Assembly: GCF_016904945.1 (NCBI RefSeq)
Contig: NZ_JADIKF010000038.1
Span: forward strand, 62,001 to 126,000
Length of the DNA stretch: 64,000 bases
Source of the DNA: Dyella mobilis
Lineage (GTDB): Bacteria > Pseudomonadota > Gammaproteobacteria > Xanthomonadales > Rhodanobacteraceae
Direction: 5' to 3'
Shown here: piece after piece, positions 1 through 9,195 of the stretch
Layout: each line of letters begins with the position of its first letter
Numbering within the stretch: position 1 is the first letter of the stretch
Position numbers and translations under genes: made by a program
Notes under the pieces: model-generated
Told to the model about the DNA's origin: nothing
Databases searched by the model: none
What the model saw: only the letters and a program-made list of their open reading frames with translations

Positions 1-2833
1 TTTGTACGGAAACGCCGAACAGCGCAAGAAAGCCGATGCCGGACGATACGGAAAACGGCGTTCCGGTAAGCCACAGCGCAACGATGCCGCCGATCGGCGC
101 CGACAGCAGCACGCCCATCACCGTAATGAATGGGAATTTGAAGTTGCTGTACAGCGTGAACAACAGCAAGAAGATCAACGCCAGCGTCAACGGCACGATG
201 ACGTTCAACTGCGCGCGCGATGCAGTGTATTCGGTGTACTCGCCACCCCAGTCCAGGTGATAGCCTTGCGGCAGCGAAACCTGCTTGTTGACCTGCACCA
301 TGGCGTCGCCAACAGCGCCGGCAAGATCGCGACCCTCCACTGAAAACTGCACGCCGATGTAGCGCGAATTGTTTTCGCGATAGATGAACGATGCGCCGTT
401 GGTCACCTTGATATCGGCAAATTCCTTCAGCGGAATCTGCTGGCCACCCGGCGTGGCGACCAGGATGTTGCCGATCTCTTCGGGATTGTCGCGATATTGC
501 TGTTCCAGGCGCACCACGAGATCGAACTGCTTTTCCTGCTGCACCACTTCGGTCGCAACATCGCCGCCAATCGCCGTCTGGATCAACGCATTGATGTCGG
601 CGACATTCACACCGTAGCGCGCAATGGCGTCGCGGTTGATCTTGATCGTAAGGCTGGGCTGGCCAAGCTCCTGCACCAGCGTGACATCGGTAATGCCGCG
701 CACGTGTTCCAATACCTTCCTGATGTCCTTGCCTTTCTCCTGCAGGGTATTGAGGTTGGCACCGAATATCTTGACCGCCAGCGCGCTTTTCAGCCCTGTC
801 TCCGCTTCATCCACCGCGTCCTCAGCGGGCTGCGTGTAGTTGAACATGATGCCGGGAAAGGCCTGCAGCTTCTGGTTGATCGCTTCCGTAAGCGCGGCCT
901 TGGTGCGGTACTTTCCCGTCCACTGCGAATACGGTTTCAGACCGACGTAAAACTCGACGTTGAAAAACCCGGTGGAATCGGTGCCGTCGTCAGGGCGGCC
1001 AAGTTCGGAGGCCACCGTCGTCACTTCGGGAAACGAGCGCAGGATGTCGCGAATCTTCGGCGTGATCTTGGCCGACTCGTCGAACGAGATCGTATACGGC
1101 ATGGTGGCGCGCACCCATAGAGCACCCTCGTCCAGATGCGGCATGAATTCCGCACCGATACGCGGTATCAACAGCAGCGACGCGAACAACAATATCGCCG
1201 AGCCCAGCGTGGTCGCCCATGGACGCTTGAGGCAGGCATCGAGACCCTTGATGTAGATCGACTTGATCGCTTCGAAGATCCGATTACGCCGTTCGGTAAC
1301 ACCTTTGCGCATGAACCACGCGCACAGTACCGGCAACAAGGTAAGCGTCACGATCAGCGAGCCGACCAGCGCAAAGATCATCGTGTCGGCCATCGGCTTG
1401 AACAGTGTGCCCGATGCGCCCGACAGCACGTAGATGGGCAAGAAGCTGACGACGATCACCGCGACGGCGTAGAACAACGGGCGATCCACTTCCGCTGCGG
1501 CGTCACGGATGATTGCCTTCACATTGAGCGGCGTGCCCCTGCGTTCGGCGATCTGACGGAAAATGTTTTCCACCATCACCACGGCACCGTCGACCAATAT
1601 CCCGAAGTCGATGGCTCCGATCGATAACAAATTCGCCGAGGCTTTCTGCACGTCCAGGCAAATGAATGCGAACAGCAGCGCTAGTGGAATGGTGACCGCG
1701 ACAATCAGGCCCGCCCGAACGTCGTAAAGAAAGAAAATCAGGATCACCACGACCAGCACCATGCCACGCAGCAAGTTGTCTTCGACGGTCTTGGTGGTCA
1801 GCGCAATCAAGTCGGAGCGATCGTAGAACGGCACGACTTTTACGTCTTTCGGCAATATCTGATCGTTGAGCTCCTTGGTTTTCGCCTCGACGCGCTTGAG
1901 TACGTCCTGCGTCTTCTCCCCGGTGCGAAGCAGGATCACGCCTTCGACGGCATCGTCTTGCTTCTCGTAACCGAACTCGCCAAGCCGCGGAGCGATACCG
2001 ATCGTCACGCGCCCCACATCCTTGACCAGCACGGGCGTGCCGTTGTGCACGGCGACCACCACGTTGCTAATGTCCTCCAGCGTCTGCATGCGACCCATGC
2101 CGCGCACGTAATAGAACTGGCCGCCCTGCGAATAGAAGCCGCCGCCGGAGTTGGCGTTGTTGGCGGTGAGGGATGCTTCGACCTCAGGCGCGGACAAGCC
2201 GACCGAAGCGAGTTTCGCCTGGTCCAACAGCACCTGGTATTGCATGGTACCGCCGCCAAATCCGGAATCGTCGGCCACACCGGGCACGGATTTGTATTGC
2301 GGCTCGATGGTCCATGCTTCCAGCGTCTTCAGATCCATCGGCGAGCGATCCGTGCTTTGCAGCACGTAGCGATAGATCAGGCCCGAAGGCGAGGACATGG
2401 GCGAGACCGACGGCGACACGCCGCTGGGCAGGGTGATGTCGCCCAAGCGGTTGAAGACTTCCTGCCGCGCGAAGTAATTGTCCGTGCCGGTGTCGAACGT
2501 AATGATGACGTCGGACAAGCCATACAGCGAAATCGAGCGTGTCGTCGCCGTTTTGGGAATGCCGTTCATGCCCAACTCGACCGGCACCGTGATCAGGCGC
2601 TCGACTTCTTCCGCCGCGTGTCCGGGCCATTGCGTAATGATCTCGACGATCGGCGGCGACAGATCCGGATAGGCATCGACCGGCAAACGTTGCAACGAAT
2701 GCACACCTGATCCGGTCAGCACCAGCGTCAGCAGGATGACCAGGAACGATTGCCCCAGCGAAGCGCTGACGATGCGGTTCATGAACGAGGCAGTGCGCGA
2801 GGGTGTCTCGCTGGGGGGCAATGTCTCGCTCAT
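1..2833 (-). CDS. CzcA/CusA-family heavy-metal RND efflux pump, C-terminus cut by the window edge
   Basis: Inner-membrane proton-driven pump that, with the adaptor and outer-membrane factor encoded just upstream, exports metal cations. About 944 codons are visible and the frame is still open at base 1. HME-RND members are usually 1,030-1,070 residues, so roughly 100 are missing. The start ATG (2831-2833) overlaps the adaptor stop as ATGA. The N-terminus carries the family signature LPVDAYPDLSPP, and the transmembrane-4 motif reads DFGILVDGAVVMVEN. The DFG...VDGA...VEN form is the one I associate with divalent-cation pumps (Zn, Co, Cd, Ni) rather than CusA-type Cu/Ag pumps. That substrate reading is inference. 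It is the last visible gene of an OMF-MFP-RND operon. No regulator is adjacent. Confidence 0.93.
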   Translation of the reverse strand, partial: MSETLPPSETPSRTASFMNRIVSASLGQSFLVILLTLVLTGSGVHSLQRLPVDAYPDLSPPIVEIITQWPGHAAEEVERLITVPVELGMNGIPKTATTRSISLYGLSDVIITFDTGTDNYFARQEVFNRLGDITLPSGVSPSVSPMSSPSGLIYRYVLQSTDRSPMDLKTLEAWTIEPQYKSVPGVADDSGFGGGTMQYQVLLDQAKLASVGLSAPEVEASLTANNANSGGGFYSQGGQFYYVRGMGRMQTLEDISNVVVAVHNGTPVLVKDVGRVTIGIAPRLGEFGYEKQDDAVEGVILLRTGEKTQDVLKRVEAKTKELNDQILPKDVKVVPFYDRSDLIALTTKTVEDNLLRGMVLVVVILIFFLYDVRAGLIVAVTIPLALLFAFICLDVQKASANLLSIGAIDFGILVDGAVVMVENIFRQIAERRGTPLNVKAIIRDAAAEVDRPLFYAVAVIVVSFLPIYVLSGASGTLFKPMADTMIFALVGSLIVTLTLLPVLCAWFMRKGVTERRNRIFEAIKSIYIKGLDACLKRPWATTLGSAILLFASLLLIPRIGAEFMPHLDEGALWVRATMPYTISFDESAKITPKIRDILRSFPEVTTVASELGRPDDGTDSTGFFNVEFYVGLKPYSQWTGKYRTKAALTEAINQKLQAFPGIMFNYTQPAEDAVDEAETGLKSALAVKIFGANLNTLQEKGKDIRKVLEHVRGITDVTLVQELGQPSLTIKINRDAIARYGVNVADINALIQTAIGGDVATEVVQQEKQFDLVVRLEQQYRDNPEEIGNILVATPGGQQIPLKEFADIKVTNGASFIYRENNSRYIGVQFSVEGRDLAGAVGDAMVQVNKQVSLPQGYHLDWGGEYTEYTASRAQLNVIVPLTLALIFLLLFTLYSNFKFPFITVMGVLLSAPIGGIVALWLTGTPFSVSSGIGFLALFGVSVQ

Positions 2834-4023
2834 TGGTTTTGCATGAACTGTACGAAGATGCCGCCGTCGACGACGACCTGATCGCCCGCGCGCAGGCCGC
2901 TGGGGATCTGGAACTTGTCGCCCACGCGATAGCCCTGGGTGACGCTGCGCCGCGCGAAGCTGCCGTCGGCCTGCGATACATAGACGAACGGCAGGTTCTC
3001 GTCATCGCGCAGCAGCGACGAGACCGGCACCAGCATGCCGGTTTCAGCATGCAAGGAATGAATGCGCACGCTTACATACATCTGCTTGCGCAGCAGACCC
3101 AATGCATTGTTGACGACTACGCGCGCCGCCACCATGCGCGTATCGGGGTCTACCAGTTGGGCGACATTGTCTACCTTGCCCATGATGGGCTTGGCGTCCA
3201 TGCCGCTCTGCACATCCACGCTATCACCCACGTGCACGGATGAAAGATCCGAATCGGCAATCTGCGCCATCACCCACACGCGCGACAAGTCGGCAACGGT
3301 AAAGCACGCGGTGGTACCGGCCTGCAGCAATTGGCCGGGCGAGATCAGCTTCTCGACCACGGTGCCGGCGATGGGCGAACGGATCACCCCTTGCATGCGG
3401 GCGATCGGCCGTCCCTGCTCGATGTCCTTAATGGTCTGCGGATCGACATTCAGCGAAACCAGCGTTTGCTTTGCCGCATAGGCATCGGCTTCGGCGCTGG
3501 TCGCATCGGTTTCTGCCTGGTCGGCTTCCTTCTGCGCGACGCCCTGGTGTTGCAGCAGATCCTTGTCGAGGTCGGCGAGCCGGCGCGCGGTGTGGGCGGT
3601 GACCAGTGCCTTGCGATAGGTGCTTACCGCAGTCGCGAAATCGGGGGAATCGACGTAAGCGAGCGGATCACCCTTCTTCACCTTGTCGCCCGGAGAAACC
3701 ACCAGACGCGAAACGGGGCCAGAGATGGGAGCCAGCACGCTGGTGGATTGATCGTTGTCGAAATCCACTACGCCGGTTGTGTCGATAGTGCGATCGAACT
3801 GCTCGGCCGCAACCGTGTACAACTTGATGTGCTGGCGTTGCGTCGCCGTCAGCGCCACATTCACCGGGGTCGTCGAGGCGGCCTGCGCGTTGCCCTCGTT
3901 GCTGGATGAGCAACCCGCGCAAAGTGCGCAGACCAGCAGCGCGACAAGCATGGTCGCATATCGGTGCTGCACCAGCGTGCGACCCGGCACGCCTGTCCAG
4001 CCGGCTAGGGAATTAATGTTCAT
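2830..4023 (-). CDS. RND efflux periplasmic adaptor lipoprotein (CzcB/CusB type)
   Basis: Periplasmic membrane-fusion protein, 397 aa, bridging the RND pump and the outer-membrane channel. The N-terminus holds a long lead, a hydrophobic stretch and a lipobox (LCAGC, Cys38), so it is probably a lipoprotein. A lipoyl/barrel-sandwich half (GPVSRLVVSPGDKVKKGDPL), a helical hairpin of about 70 residues, and the second half (SPIAGTVVEKLISPGQLL) follow in the usual order, then beta-barrel and membrane-proximal domains. It starts 11 bases inside the upstream outer-membrane factor gene and ends in an ATGA overlap with the pump gene, so all three are translationally coupled. No His- or Met-rich metal-binding N-terminus is seen, so the metal cannot be named. 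Confidence 0.92.
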   Translation of the reverse strand: MNINSLAGWTGVPGRTLVQHRYATMLVALLVCALCAGCSSSNEGNAQAASTTPVNVALTATQRQHIKLYTVAAEQFDRTIDTTGVVDFDNDQSTSVLAPISGPVSRLVVSPGDKVKKGDPLAYVDSPDFATAVSTYRKALVTAHTARRLADLDKDLLQHQGVAQKEADQAETDATSAEADAYAAKQTLVSLNVDPQTIKDIEQGRPIARMQGVIRSPIAGTVVEKLISPGQLLQAGTTACFTVADLSRVWVMAQIADSDLSSVHVGDSVDVQSGMDAKPIMGKVDNVAQLVDPDTRMVAARVVVNNALGLLRKQMYVSVRIHSLHAETGMLVPVSSLLRDDENLPFVYVSQADGSFARRSVTQGYRVGDKFQIPSGLRAGDQVVVDGGIFVQFMQNQ

Positions 4024-5527
4024 CTGTATCCCGATTCAAGTCCGAACGATGCCACCAGCCACCACCGAGCGCCTGAAAGAGCGCCGCGGTATCCGCGAAG
4101 CGATTTGCCTGCGCCACGATCAGGTTGATCCTTGCCTGCTGATACGCCTGCTGAGCGCTCAGCAGCGACAAGTAGCCGGCGTAGCCGTCTTTCCACTGTC
4201 GCTCAGACAGGTCGAGCGTCACTTTGGCCGCGTCATTTGCCGCGGCAGCCGCTTTCAATGCCGCAGCATCCTGATCGAGCGCCGTCAACGTATCGGCCAC
4301 ACTCTGGAAAGCCGTGAGTACGGTGCTTCGGTACTGCTGCGCGGCTTCCACATAGGCAGCCTTGGCCGCGCGCTCCTGATGCAACAAGGTGCCACCCTGA
4401 AAAATGGGTGCGGCAATGTCGGCGCCGATACCCCAAAAGCCAGTACCGGAATGGAACACCTGATCCATCGCCAGCGCGGTGCTGCCTGCATTCGCGCTCA
4501 ACGTAATATTCGGCAGGCGATTAGCCGTCGCAACGCCGATCTGCGCGCTCGCTGCGTGCATGTTCGCCTGCGCCTGCAGCACGTCCGGTCGCTGCTCGAC
4601 CAATGCTGACGGCAGACTTACCGGCAAATCCTGTGGTAACTGCAGTTTCGCCAGGTCGAAATTTTCGGTAGGCGCATCGCTTGGAAAACGCCCCACCAGC
4701 ACGGCAAGCGCATCGCGCTGCTGCGCAAGTTGCTTCAGCAACGGCGGCAAGGTAGCCACCGTTTGGGCCAACTGCGATTTCTGCGCAGCGAGATCCAAGC
4801 CGCTTGCATAACCCTTGTCGGCCTGGCGCTGCAGGATCTTCACCATATTCGTGTTGATGTCGATCAGCTCACGCGTCGCATCGACCTGGGCCTGCAATGA
4901 GCCTTCCTGCACGGCGGCGACAACCACGTTGGTGCTCAGCGTGATGTGCGTGGCGATCATCTGGAAGCGCACGGACGCTTCCTGCGCTTTCAGCGATTCC
5001 GTCGTGCGCCGATTCAAACCGAACACGTCGGGCACGTAAGACACGCTGAGCTGGGGCGTAAACAGGTTGTACAGAAAAGCATTGTTGTTCGGCGTCGGCG
5101 AAAGCGTGCCGGACTGACTTTGCCGCGTTGCGGAGAAATCGGCGGAGAGGTTCGGGTAATAGGCGCCACGCTGTGCCAGCGTATTCTCATGCGCCACCGC
5201 CAACGCGGCCTGCGCGGCTTTGAGACCGGGGTTGTTCTTCAGCGACTCGTCGATCAGGGCATTCAGCGCCGGGGAATGGAACAGCGTCCACCAGTCGCGG
5301 CTCACATCGCCGGCCGTCACGAAGCGCTGCGCTTCGCCACCAGCGACGCCGGGCGTGGCCTGGGTGGTGCTGACCGGCGTGCGCGTATAGCCGGAGACGG
5401 CAGGCGCCGCGGGCTTCTTGAAATCAGGACCGACCGCACAACCGGCCATCAACAGCGCCGCCACCGCGAAGCAAACCCGCACCGTTGGCGCAGCAGAAGC
5501 AAGTCCCCTGGCGCGACGGACGATCAT
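4013..5527 (-). CDS. Outer-membrane efflux channel lipoprotein, NodT family
   Basis: TolC-like outer-membrane factor, 504 aa, forming the exit duct of the first tripartite efflux pump. It has a signal peptide with lipobox LLMAGC (Cys30) followed by AVGPDFKKP, the usual start of NodT-family lipoproteins. Two OEP repeats follow with NPGLKAAQAAL, VPDVFGLNRRT and EQRPDVLQAQANMHAASAQ. It is the first gene of the three-gene minus-strand operon and overlaps the adaptor gene by 11 bases. A paralogue lies at 9192-10712 with the same landmarks (VPDVFGLNRRTVESLNAQ). Start is ATG at 5525-5527. Confidence 0.93.
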   Translation of the reverse strand: MIVRRARGLASAAPTVRVCFAVAALLMAGCAVGPDFKKPAAPAVSGYTRTPVSTTQATPGVAGGEAQRFVTAGDVSRDWWTLFHSPALNALIDESLKNNPGLKAAQAALAVAHENTLAQRGAYYPNLSADFSATRQSQSGTLSPTPNNNAFLYNLFTPQLSVSYVPDVFGLNRRTTESLKAQEASVRFQMIATHITLSTNVVVAAVQEGSLQAQVDATRELIDINTNMVKILQRQADKGYASGLDLAAQKSQLAQTVATLPPLLKQLAQQRDALAVLVGRFPSDAPTENFDLAKLQLPQDLPVSLPSALVEQRPDVLQAQANMHAASAQIGVATANRLPNITLSANAGSTALAMDQVFHSGTGFWGIGADIAAPIFQGGTLLHQERAAKAAYVEAAQQYRSTVLTAFQSVADTLTALDQDAAALKAAAAANDAAKVTLDLSERQWKDGYAGYLSLLSAQQAYQQARINLIVAQANRFADTAALFQALGGGWWHRSDLNRDTDEH

Positions 5528-5925
5528 CGCCCGCCGCCGTGATTACGTGAGTCGCCCATGCTCAAAAGCTTCCGATTGATGTCGGTCAATGAAAACCGCC
5601 GCCCCGCCTCGATTTCAATAGTAGTGCCGCCGCAGCGCGCGCGAATAATGACTATCGATCTACGAACCTGGCCAATAGCCCTCTCCCCGCGTATCGGCGT
5701 ATCGCAAGCTCTTGCGCCTCCGCCACAAACGTTTCGATGCTTAGCCGCGCCCACTCTGCCATATCCGATGCGCTATGAAACGCCGGGGAGCCAAAGCGGT
5801 CAGAACACTTTTCCAGGCCTGCCTCGTGGCGGAACTCTCGCCAAACGACCGACTTCTACCTCTATGGCAGCCTGGAAGCGGCTGGCTCACCGTCAATCCG
5901 CTTCCGCCGCGCCTCATCGGGCAAG
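5528..5925. other. Intergenic, no gene supported
   Basis: About 400 bases between the start of the first efflux operon and the end of the FAD monooxygenase gene, both on the minus strand. It should hold the efflux operon promoter and the monooxygenase 3' end. Short open frames exist on both strands but lack recognisable protein sequence or a good ribosome binding site. I see no clear -35/-10 pair, terminator or metal-regulator operator. Confidence 0.4.
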
Positions 5926-7122
5926 TTAAAGTGCCGGCGCCGCCCAATCAATCTGGTACGTGTGCAGAGATTCAAACATTTTCCTTGGATTGAAGAATGT
6001 CTTCATCGCGATAGGCATGAGAACGTGCATGAGCGCTTTGGCCAGCGGCCCCGACGCCTTCTGACTATTGGTCTTTGCAGCATTCGCGGCCACTTTTTCA
6101 ACGCGGGCACGGCGTAGTTGCTCGTAACGAACGAAAGCGTCGTGAGGCTGGGGTATATCACGCAAACAACGTGCGAGTTGGATGGCGCTCTCTATGGCTA
6201 GCGATGCGCCTTGTCCCGAGCTGGATGACGGTGCGTGCGCCGCGTCGCCAACCAAGACCATTCTTTGGCTATGCCAGTGCGGGACAGGCGGCATCATTTC
6301 GCTTCCACCGGTGGATAGAAGCTGATTTGGGTCAGCGTGCCTCAAGAACGTTTGTGCGGGCTGGTCGTCCTGATAAAGGTCGCGCAGTCGATCCAGCCAT
6401 TGAATCGCAGACACCTGGCGTACTTGCGCCATGGATAGCGGCGTGGCGTGCGGAAGGCTGCCGAACCAGCAGATGCCTAGGGCCGGGTCTTCCCAATAAC
6501 CCAGGAAGGCGTGTTTGCCGAATACAAAGGTCATGGTGTCTTCTGCAACATTCGCCACGCCGCGTGGAGCGCCACCGCCGAAACCCAGAAAACCCTGGTA
6601 TTGCGGCGATGGGGCATTCGGGTCGATCAATTCGCGTACGGTAGAACGGATGCCATCGGCCCCAACCAGGACATCGCCGCTGGCGGTACTGCCGTCGGCA
6701 AACTGCGCATGCACGCCGTCGCTGGTCTCGCTCGCGGCGACGAGCTGCTTTCCATGCACGATGGGTATGCCGGCTTTTTCGGTTGCCTCGCGGAGTACCT
6801 TGTAGAGATCGCTTCGCCACACCACGCGGCTCGCCTGCATGCCCTCCAATCCATTGAACGCGCCGAGCGTCTTTCCGCGGCTGTTGGCGAAGGTCATGCG
6901 CGAAATAGGCCTGCTTACCGCTTGCAGCTCGGCATCCACGCCGATGATTTTCAGCGCATTGAGCCCGTTGGGCGCCAGCATCATTCCCGCGCCCTGCCCT
7001 TCTGCCGTGGTGGGGTAGGACTCATAGATGGTCGAACGGATACCGGCCTTGTTCAGCGCCAGGGCGGTGACCGGGCCGGCGATGCCGCCGCCGATGATAA
7101 GTGCGTGTTTTACGGTTGCCAT
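5926..7122 (-). CDS. FAD-dependent monooxygenase (aromatic hydroxylase family)
   Basis: Single-component flavoprotein of the p-hydroxybenzoate hydroxylase class, 398 aa, which would use NAD(P)H and O2 to hydroxylate or epoxidise a small substrate. The N-terminal Rossmann motif GGGIAG (about residues 11-16) binds FAD, the VGADGIRSTVRE segment (around 155-165) is the DG motif, and GDAAHAPSSSSGQGASLA (about 290-307) is the GD motif with the typical PxxGxG-like helix. There is no signal peptide, so it is cytoplasmic. It is divergent from a PadR repressor gene, with paired inverted repeats between them, which suggests a drug- or phenolic-inducible pair. The same arrangement is common for antibiotic-inactivating and phenolic monooxygenases. 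Substrate unknown. Confidence 0.88.
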   Translation of the reverse strand: MATVKHALIIGGGIAGPVTALALNKAGIRSTIYESYPTTAEGQGAGMMLAPNGLNALKIIGVDAELQAVSRPISRMTFANSRGKTLGAFNGLEGMQASRVVWRSDLYKVLREATEKAGIPIVHGKQLVAASETSDGVHAQFADGSTASGDVLVGADGIRSTVRELIDPNAPSPQYQGFLGFGGGAPRGVANVAEDTMTFVFGKHAFLGYWEDPALGICWFGSLPHATPLSMAQVRQVSAIQWLDRLRDLYQDDQPAQTFLRHADPNQLLSTGGSEMMPPVPHWHSQRMVLVGDAAHAPSSSSGQGASLAIESAIQLARCLRDIPQPHDAFVRYEQLRRARVEKVAANAAKTNSQKASGPLAKALMHVLMPIAMKTFFNPRKMFESLHTYQIDWAAPAL

Positions 7123-7143
7123 GCGTCAGCCCAGCCCTGAATG

Positions 7144-7177
7144 GTCATAGTATGACTATATAGACATATTATGACTA
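7144..7177. promoter_or_regulatory. Paired inverted repeats, likely PadR operator
   Basis: Site 1 is GTCAT-AGT-ATGAC (7144-7156), a perfect 5-base-arm repeat. Site 2 is TAGaCAT-ATT-ATGaCTA (7161-7177). Their centres are 19 bases apart, about two helical turns. They lie between the divergent monooxygenase start (7122) and PadR start (7220), in an AT-rich stretch that can also supply -10 elements (TATATA). The operator role is inferred from position and symmetry. Confidence 0.6.
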
Positions 7178-7219
7178 CTTCCGCAAGATGTCCCTGGATT
7201 TGGTATTCAGGATGTCCGC

Positions 7220-7843
7220 GTGAAAACTCGCCCACGGCAACGATCTCCCCTCGCGATGGTGATCCTGGCGTTTGTATTGGAGGCCCCTTCGCATGCCTAC
7301 CGCATGCATGAGCTGATCAAGCAGCGTGGCAAGGACAAGGTGGTCAACGTCGCGCAGCGCAATAGCGTCTATCAGACGATCGCCCAGCTGGAGTCGGCGG
7401 AGTTGATCCGGGTACGCGAAACGAAGCAGGACGAAGGGCGGCCGGAACGCGTGGTCTATGAAATCACGCCCCTGGGGAAAAAGACCTTCTACGCGTGGCT
7501 TGAAGCCATGCTTGGTGAACCGCGGCCGGAGTTCAACGAATTTCCGGCAGCCCTGGCGACCGTGATGGCGCTTTCACCCGATGCGGTACTGACGCAACTG
7601 CAAAGGCGCCGCGAAGTGCTGAAGCATCAGTTGGCGGAGTACGCCTCCCACACCAAGGAATGGCTCGGCAAAGGGCTGCCGCGCATTTGCATGCTCGATG
7701 ACGAATACAAGCAAACAATGCTGAAAGCGGAAATAAAATGGCTGAGCGGATTGATCGAAGAACTTGAATCCGGCGAGGTGACCTGGAGCGAGAAATGGCT
7801 GCGCCAACTGGCTGCGCAATTTGAGACAGGCCACCCTGTTTGA
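7220..7843 (+). CDS. PadR-family transcriptional regulator
   Basis: 207-aa winged-helix repressor. The N-terminal domain has PSHAYRMHELIKQ and NSVYQTIAQLESAELI, the PadR recognition helix and wing. The C-terminal half is helical with a coiled-coil-like dimerisation region (QLQRRREVLKHQLAEYA), which fits the longer PadR subgroup. It starts at GTG 7220. It is divergent from the FAD monooxygenase gene across a 97-base intergenic region carrying two inverted repeats, so it most likely represses the monooxygenase and itself until a ligand binds. No terminator is obvious downstream. Confidence 0.9.
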   Translation: MKTRPRQRSPLAMVILAFVLEAPSHAYRMHELIKQRGKDKVVNVAQRNSVYQTIAQLESAELIRVRETKQDEGRPERVVYEITPLGKKTFYAWLEAMLGEPRPEFNEFPAALATVMALSPDAVLTQLQRRREVLKHQLAEYASHTKEWLGKGLPRICMLDDEYKQTMLKAEIKWLSGLIEELESGEVTWSEKWLRQLAAQFETGHPV

Positions 7844-8033
7844 TGCTCGGCATAGCGAGCCCAGGGCACGTCACTCCGAAAGCTGAAAACCGATTGCAGT
7901 GGCGTGGATAAAAGTCGTCAAATTCAATGTGTGCGATTGAGCTTCAGACGCGACTTCCCGCTGTCGCCAGGTTCGCCTACGAACCTCTTCCACGACACGA
8001 TTTAATTATTTGCTTCACCTGCGAGAACCTCCA

Positions 8034-8576
8034 ATGACCCCATCCGATCATGATTTCGACACCGACCACGACTCCGAAGACGAGGAGAGCATCGGTGACT
8101 CCGTCGAAGCGTGTGTCTGGCAGCTGCTATGCCTGATCAACCCTGGCGACGAGGAAATGGCCCTGCAGCAATTTGCGGATTACCGCGATGCGATCGCGCA
8201 ATCCGACGGCCATGAAGCGGAGCCGATTGACCTTATTCGAAGGGCGATCGATTGGCGGTCGGGCTTTTATGTTGCCGTTGACGATACGCGTGGGCTGATG
8301 CAGGCGATCGATGAGCTTTCCTCGCGCTGGAGTATATCCATCGACTGGGGCATCGATGCGGACGATGACGATTTCAACACGACAGACGTGGATGCGGCTT
8401 CGCTATTCGCTACCGCCTACGACGGCCTGCTTGAGCACGGCTATACCTTGTGGGCCTGGGAAACCGAGGATGATCATTGCGGAGGTTGGATCACGCTGAA
8501 GCGCGACAATGAGCCTTTGCGCGAGGTCGCGGCGTATCTGGGTATCAATATGCGGCCAGGCAACGAAGTCACTTGA
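8034..8576 (+). CDS. Acidic hypothetical cytoplasmic protein
   Basis: I do not recognise this family with confidence. The protein is 180 aa from ATG 8034. A TTG start at 8010 would add 8 residues, but ATG is preferred. The first 25 residues are extremely acidic (Asp/Glu/His rich), and the middle has DDTRGLMQAIDELSSRW and a second acidic run (DDDD), then AWETEDDHCGGWITLKRD. It is soluble, with no signal peptide or membrane segment. The strongly negative charge and compact alpha/beta pattern resemble the small DUF-type proteins of Xanthomonadales. It stands alone, convergent with the efflux operon that ends at 8686. Confidence 0.7.
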   Translation: MTPSDHDFDTDHDSEDEESIGDSVEACVWQLLCLINPGDEEMALQQFADYRDAIAQSDGHEAEPIDLIRRAIDWRSGFYVAVDDTRGLMQAIDELSSRWSISIDWGIDADDDDFNTTDVDAASLFATAYDGLLEHGYTLWAWETEDDHCGGWITLKRDNEPLREVAAYLGINMRPGNEVT

Positions 8577-8685
8577 GCCAGGGACAGAGCCTGCAAATCG
8601 TCGTACTACTAAAATCGTGGGCGTTGCCTTGAACCAGCCGCCGTTTGAGCAGCAGACCAAGGTAGCGCCATCGGCCGTCTTACCC

Positions 8686-9195
8686 CTAATTCACCACCCT
8701 CACGTCTCTGGATTCCTCTCCTTCGTCAACCACGACGTCAGCCTGGGCCGTGCGCCACACGTGGATGGACTCGAGCTTGCCCCGAGAAACATCCCAGGAA
8801 ACATCCGATCGCAGAAGATAGTGGCCCGGCCCCACCCCGGTGAATATAAATCTACCTTGGACATCTGCTGTCGCGAACCGCGTATAGGGCTTCAAAGACT
8901 CGCCGCAAGCCTGAGCACTTTGTTCTTGGGACCGAATGCACGCTCGCACATAGGGAATATCCGGAAGCATGCTGATTTTCGCGAATGAACCGTAGCGCGT
9001 GAAGCCGCCAGCGTGAACGAGCACCACGCCCGTTATCCTGGATACCCCAGGTCGCAGCGATGCACGAAGCGCCTCGATGTCTGCCGAAACAATCGATCGT
9101 GCCGGCCTTATAACGGGCGGCGCCGTGCAGCCGGCAAGCGCTAGACACCCGATTAGAAGGGCTTTTTTATCCCTTCCAGCCCGATGTGGCTTCAC
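8686..9195 (-). CDS. Small lipoprotein at the end of the second RND operon
   Basis: 169-aa predicted lipoprotein: basic N-terminus, hydrophobic core and lipobox LALAGC (Cys23). The C-terminal half contains GRFIFTGVGPGHYLLRSDV, which resembles a carboxypeptidase-regulatory-like or transthyretin-like beta-sandwich. Its ATG overlaps the stop of the outer-membrane factor gene (ATGA at 9192-9195), so it is co-translated with the pump. This position suggests an accessory role in the envelope, for example stabilising the tripartite complex or sensing metal. That is inference; I know no characterised homologue. Confidence 0.75.
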   Translation of the reverse strand: MKPHRAGRDKKALLIGCLALAGCTAPPVIRPARSIVSADIEALRASLRPGVSRITGVVLVHAGGFTRYGSFAKISMLPDIPYVRACIRSQEQSAQACGESLKPYTRFATADVQGRFIFTGVGPGHYLLRSDVSWDVSRGKLESIHVWRTAQADVVVDEGEESRDVRVVN

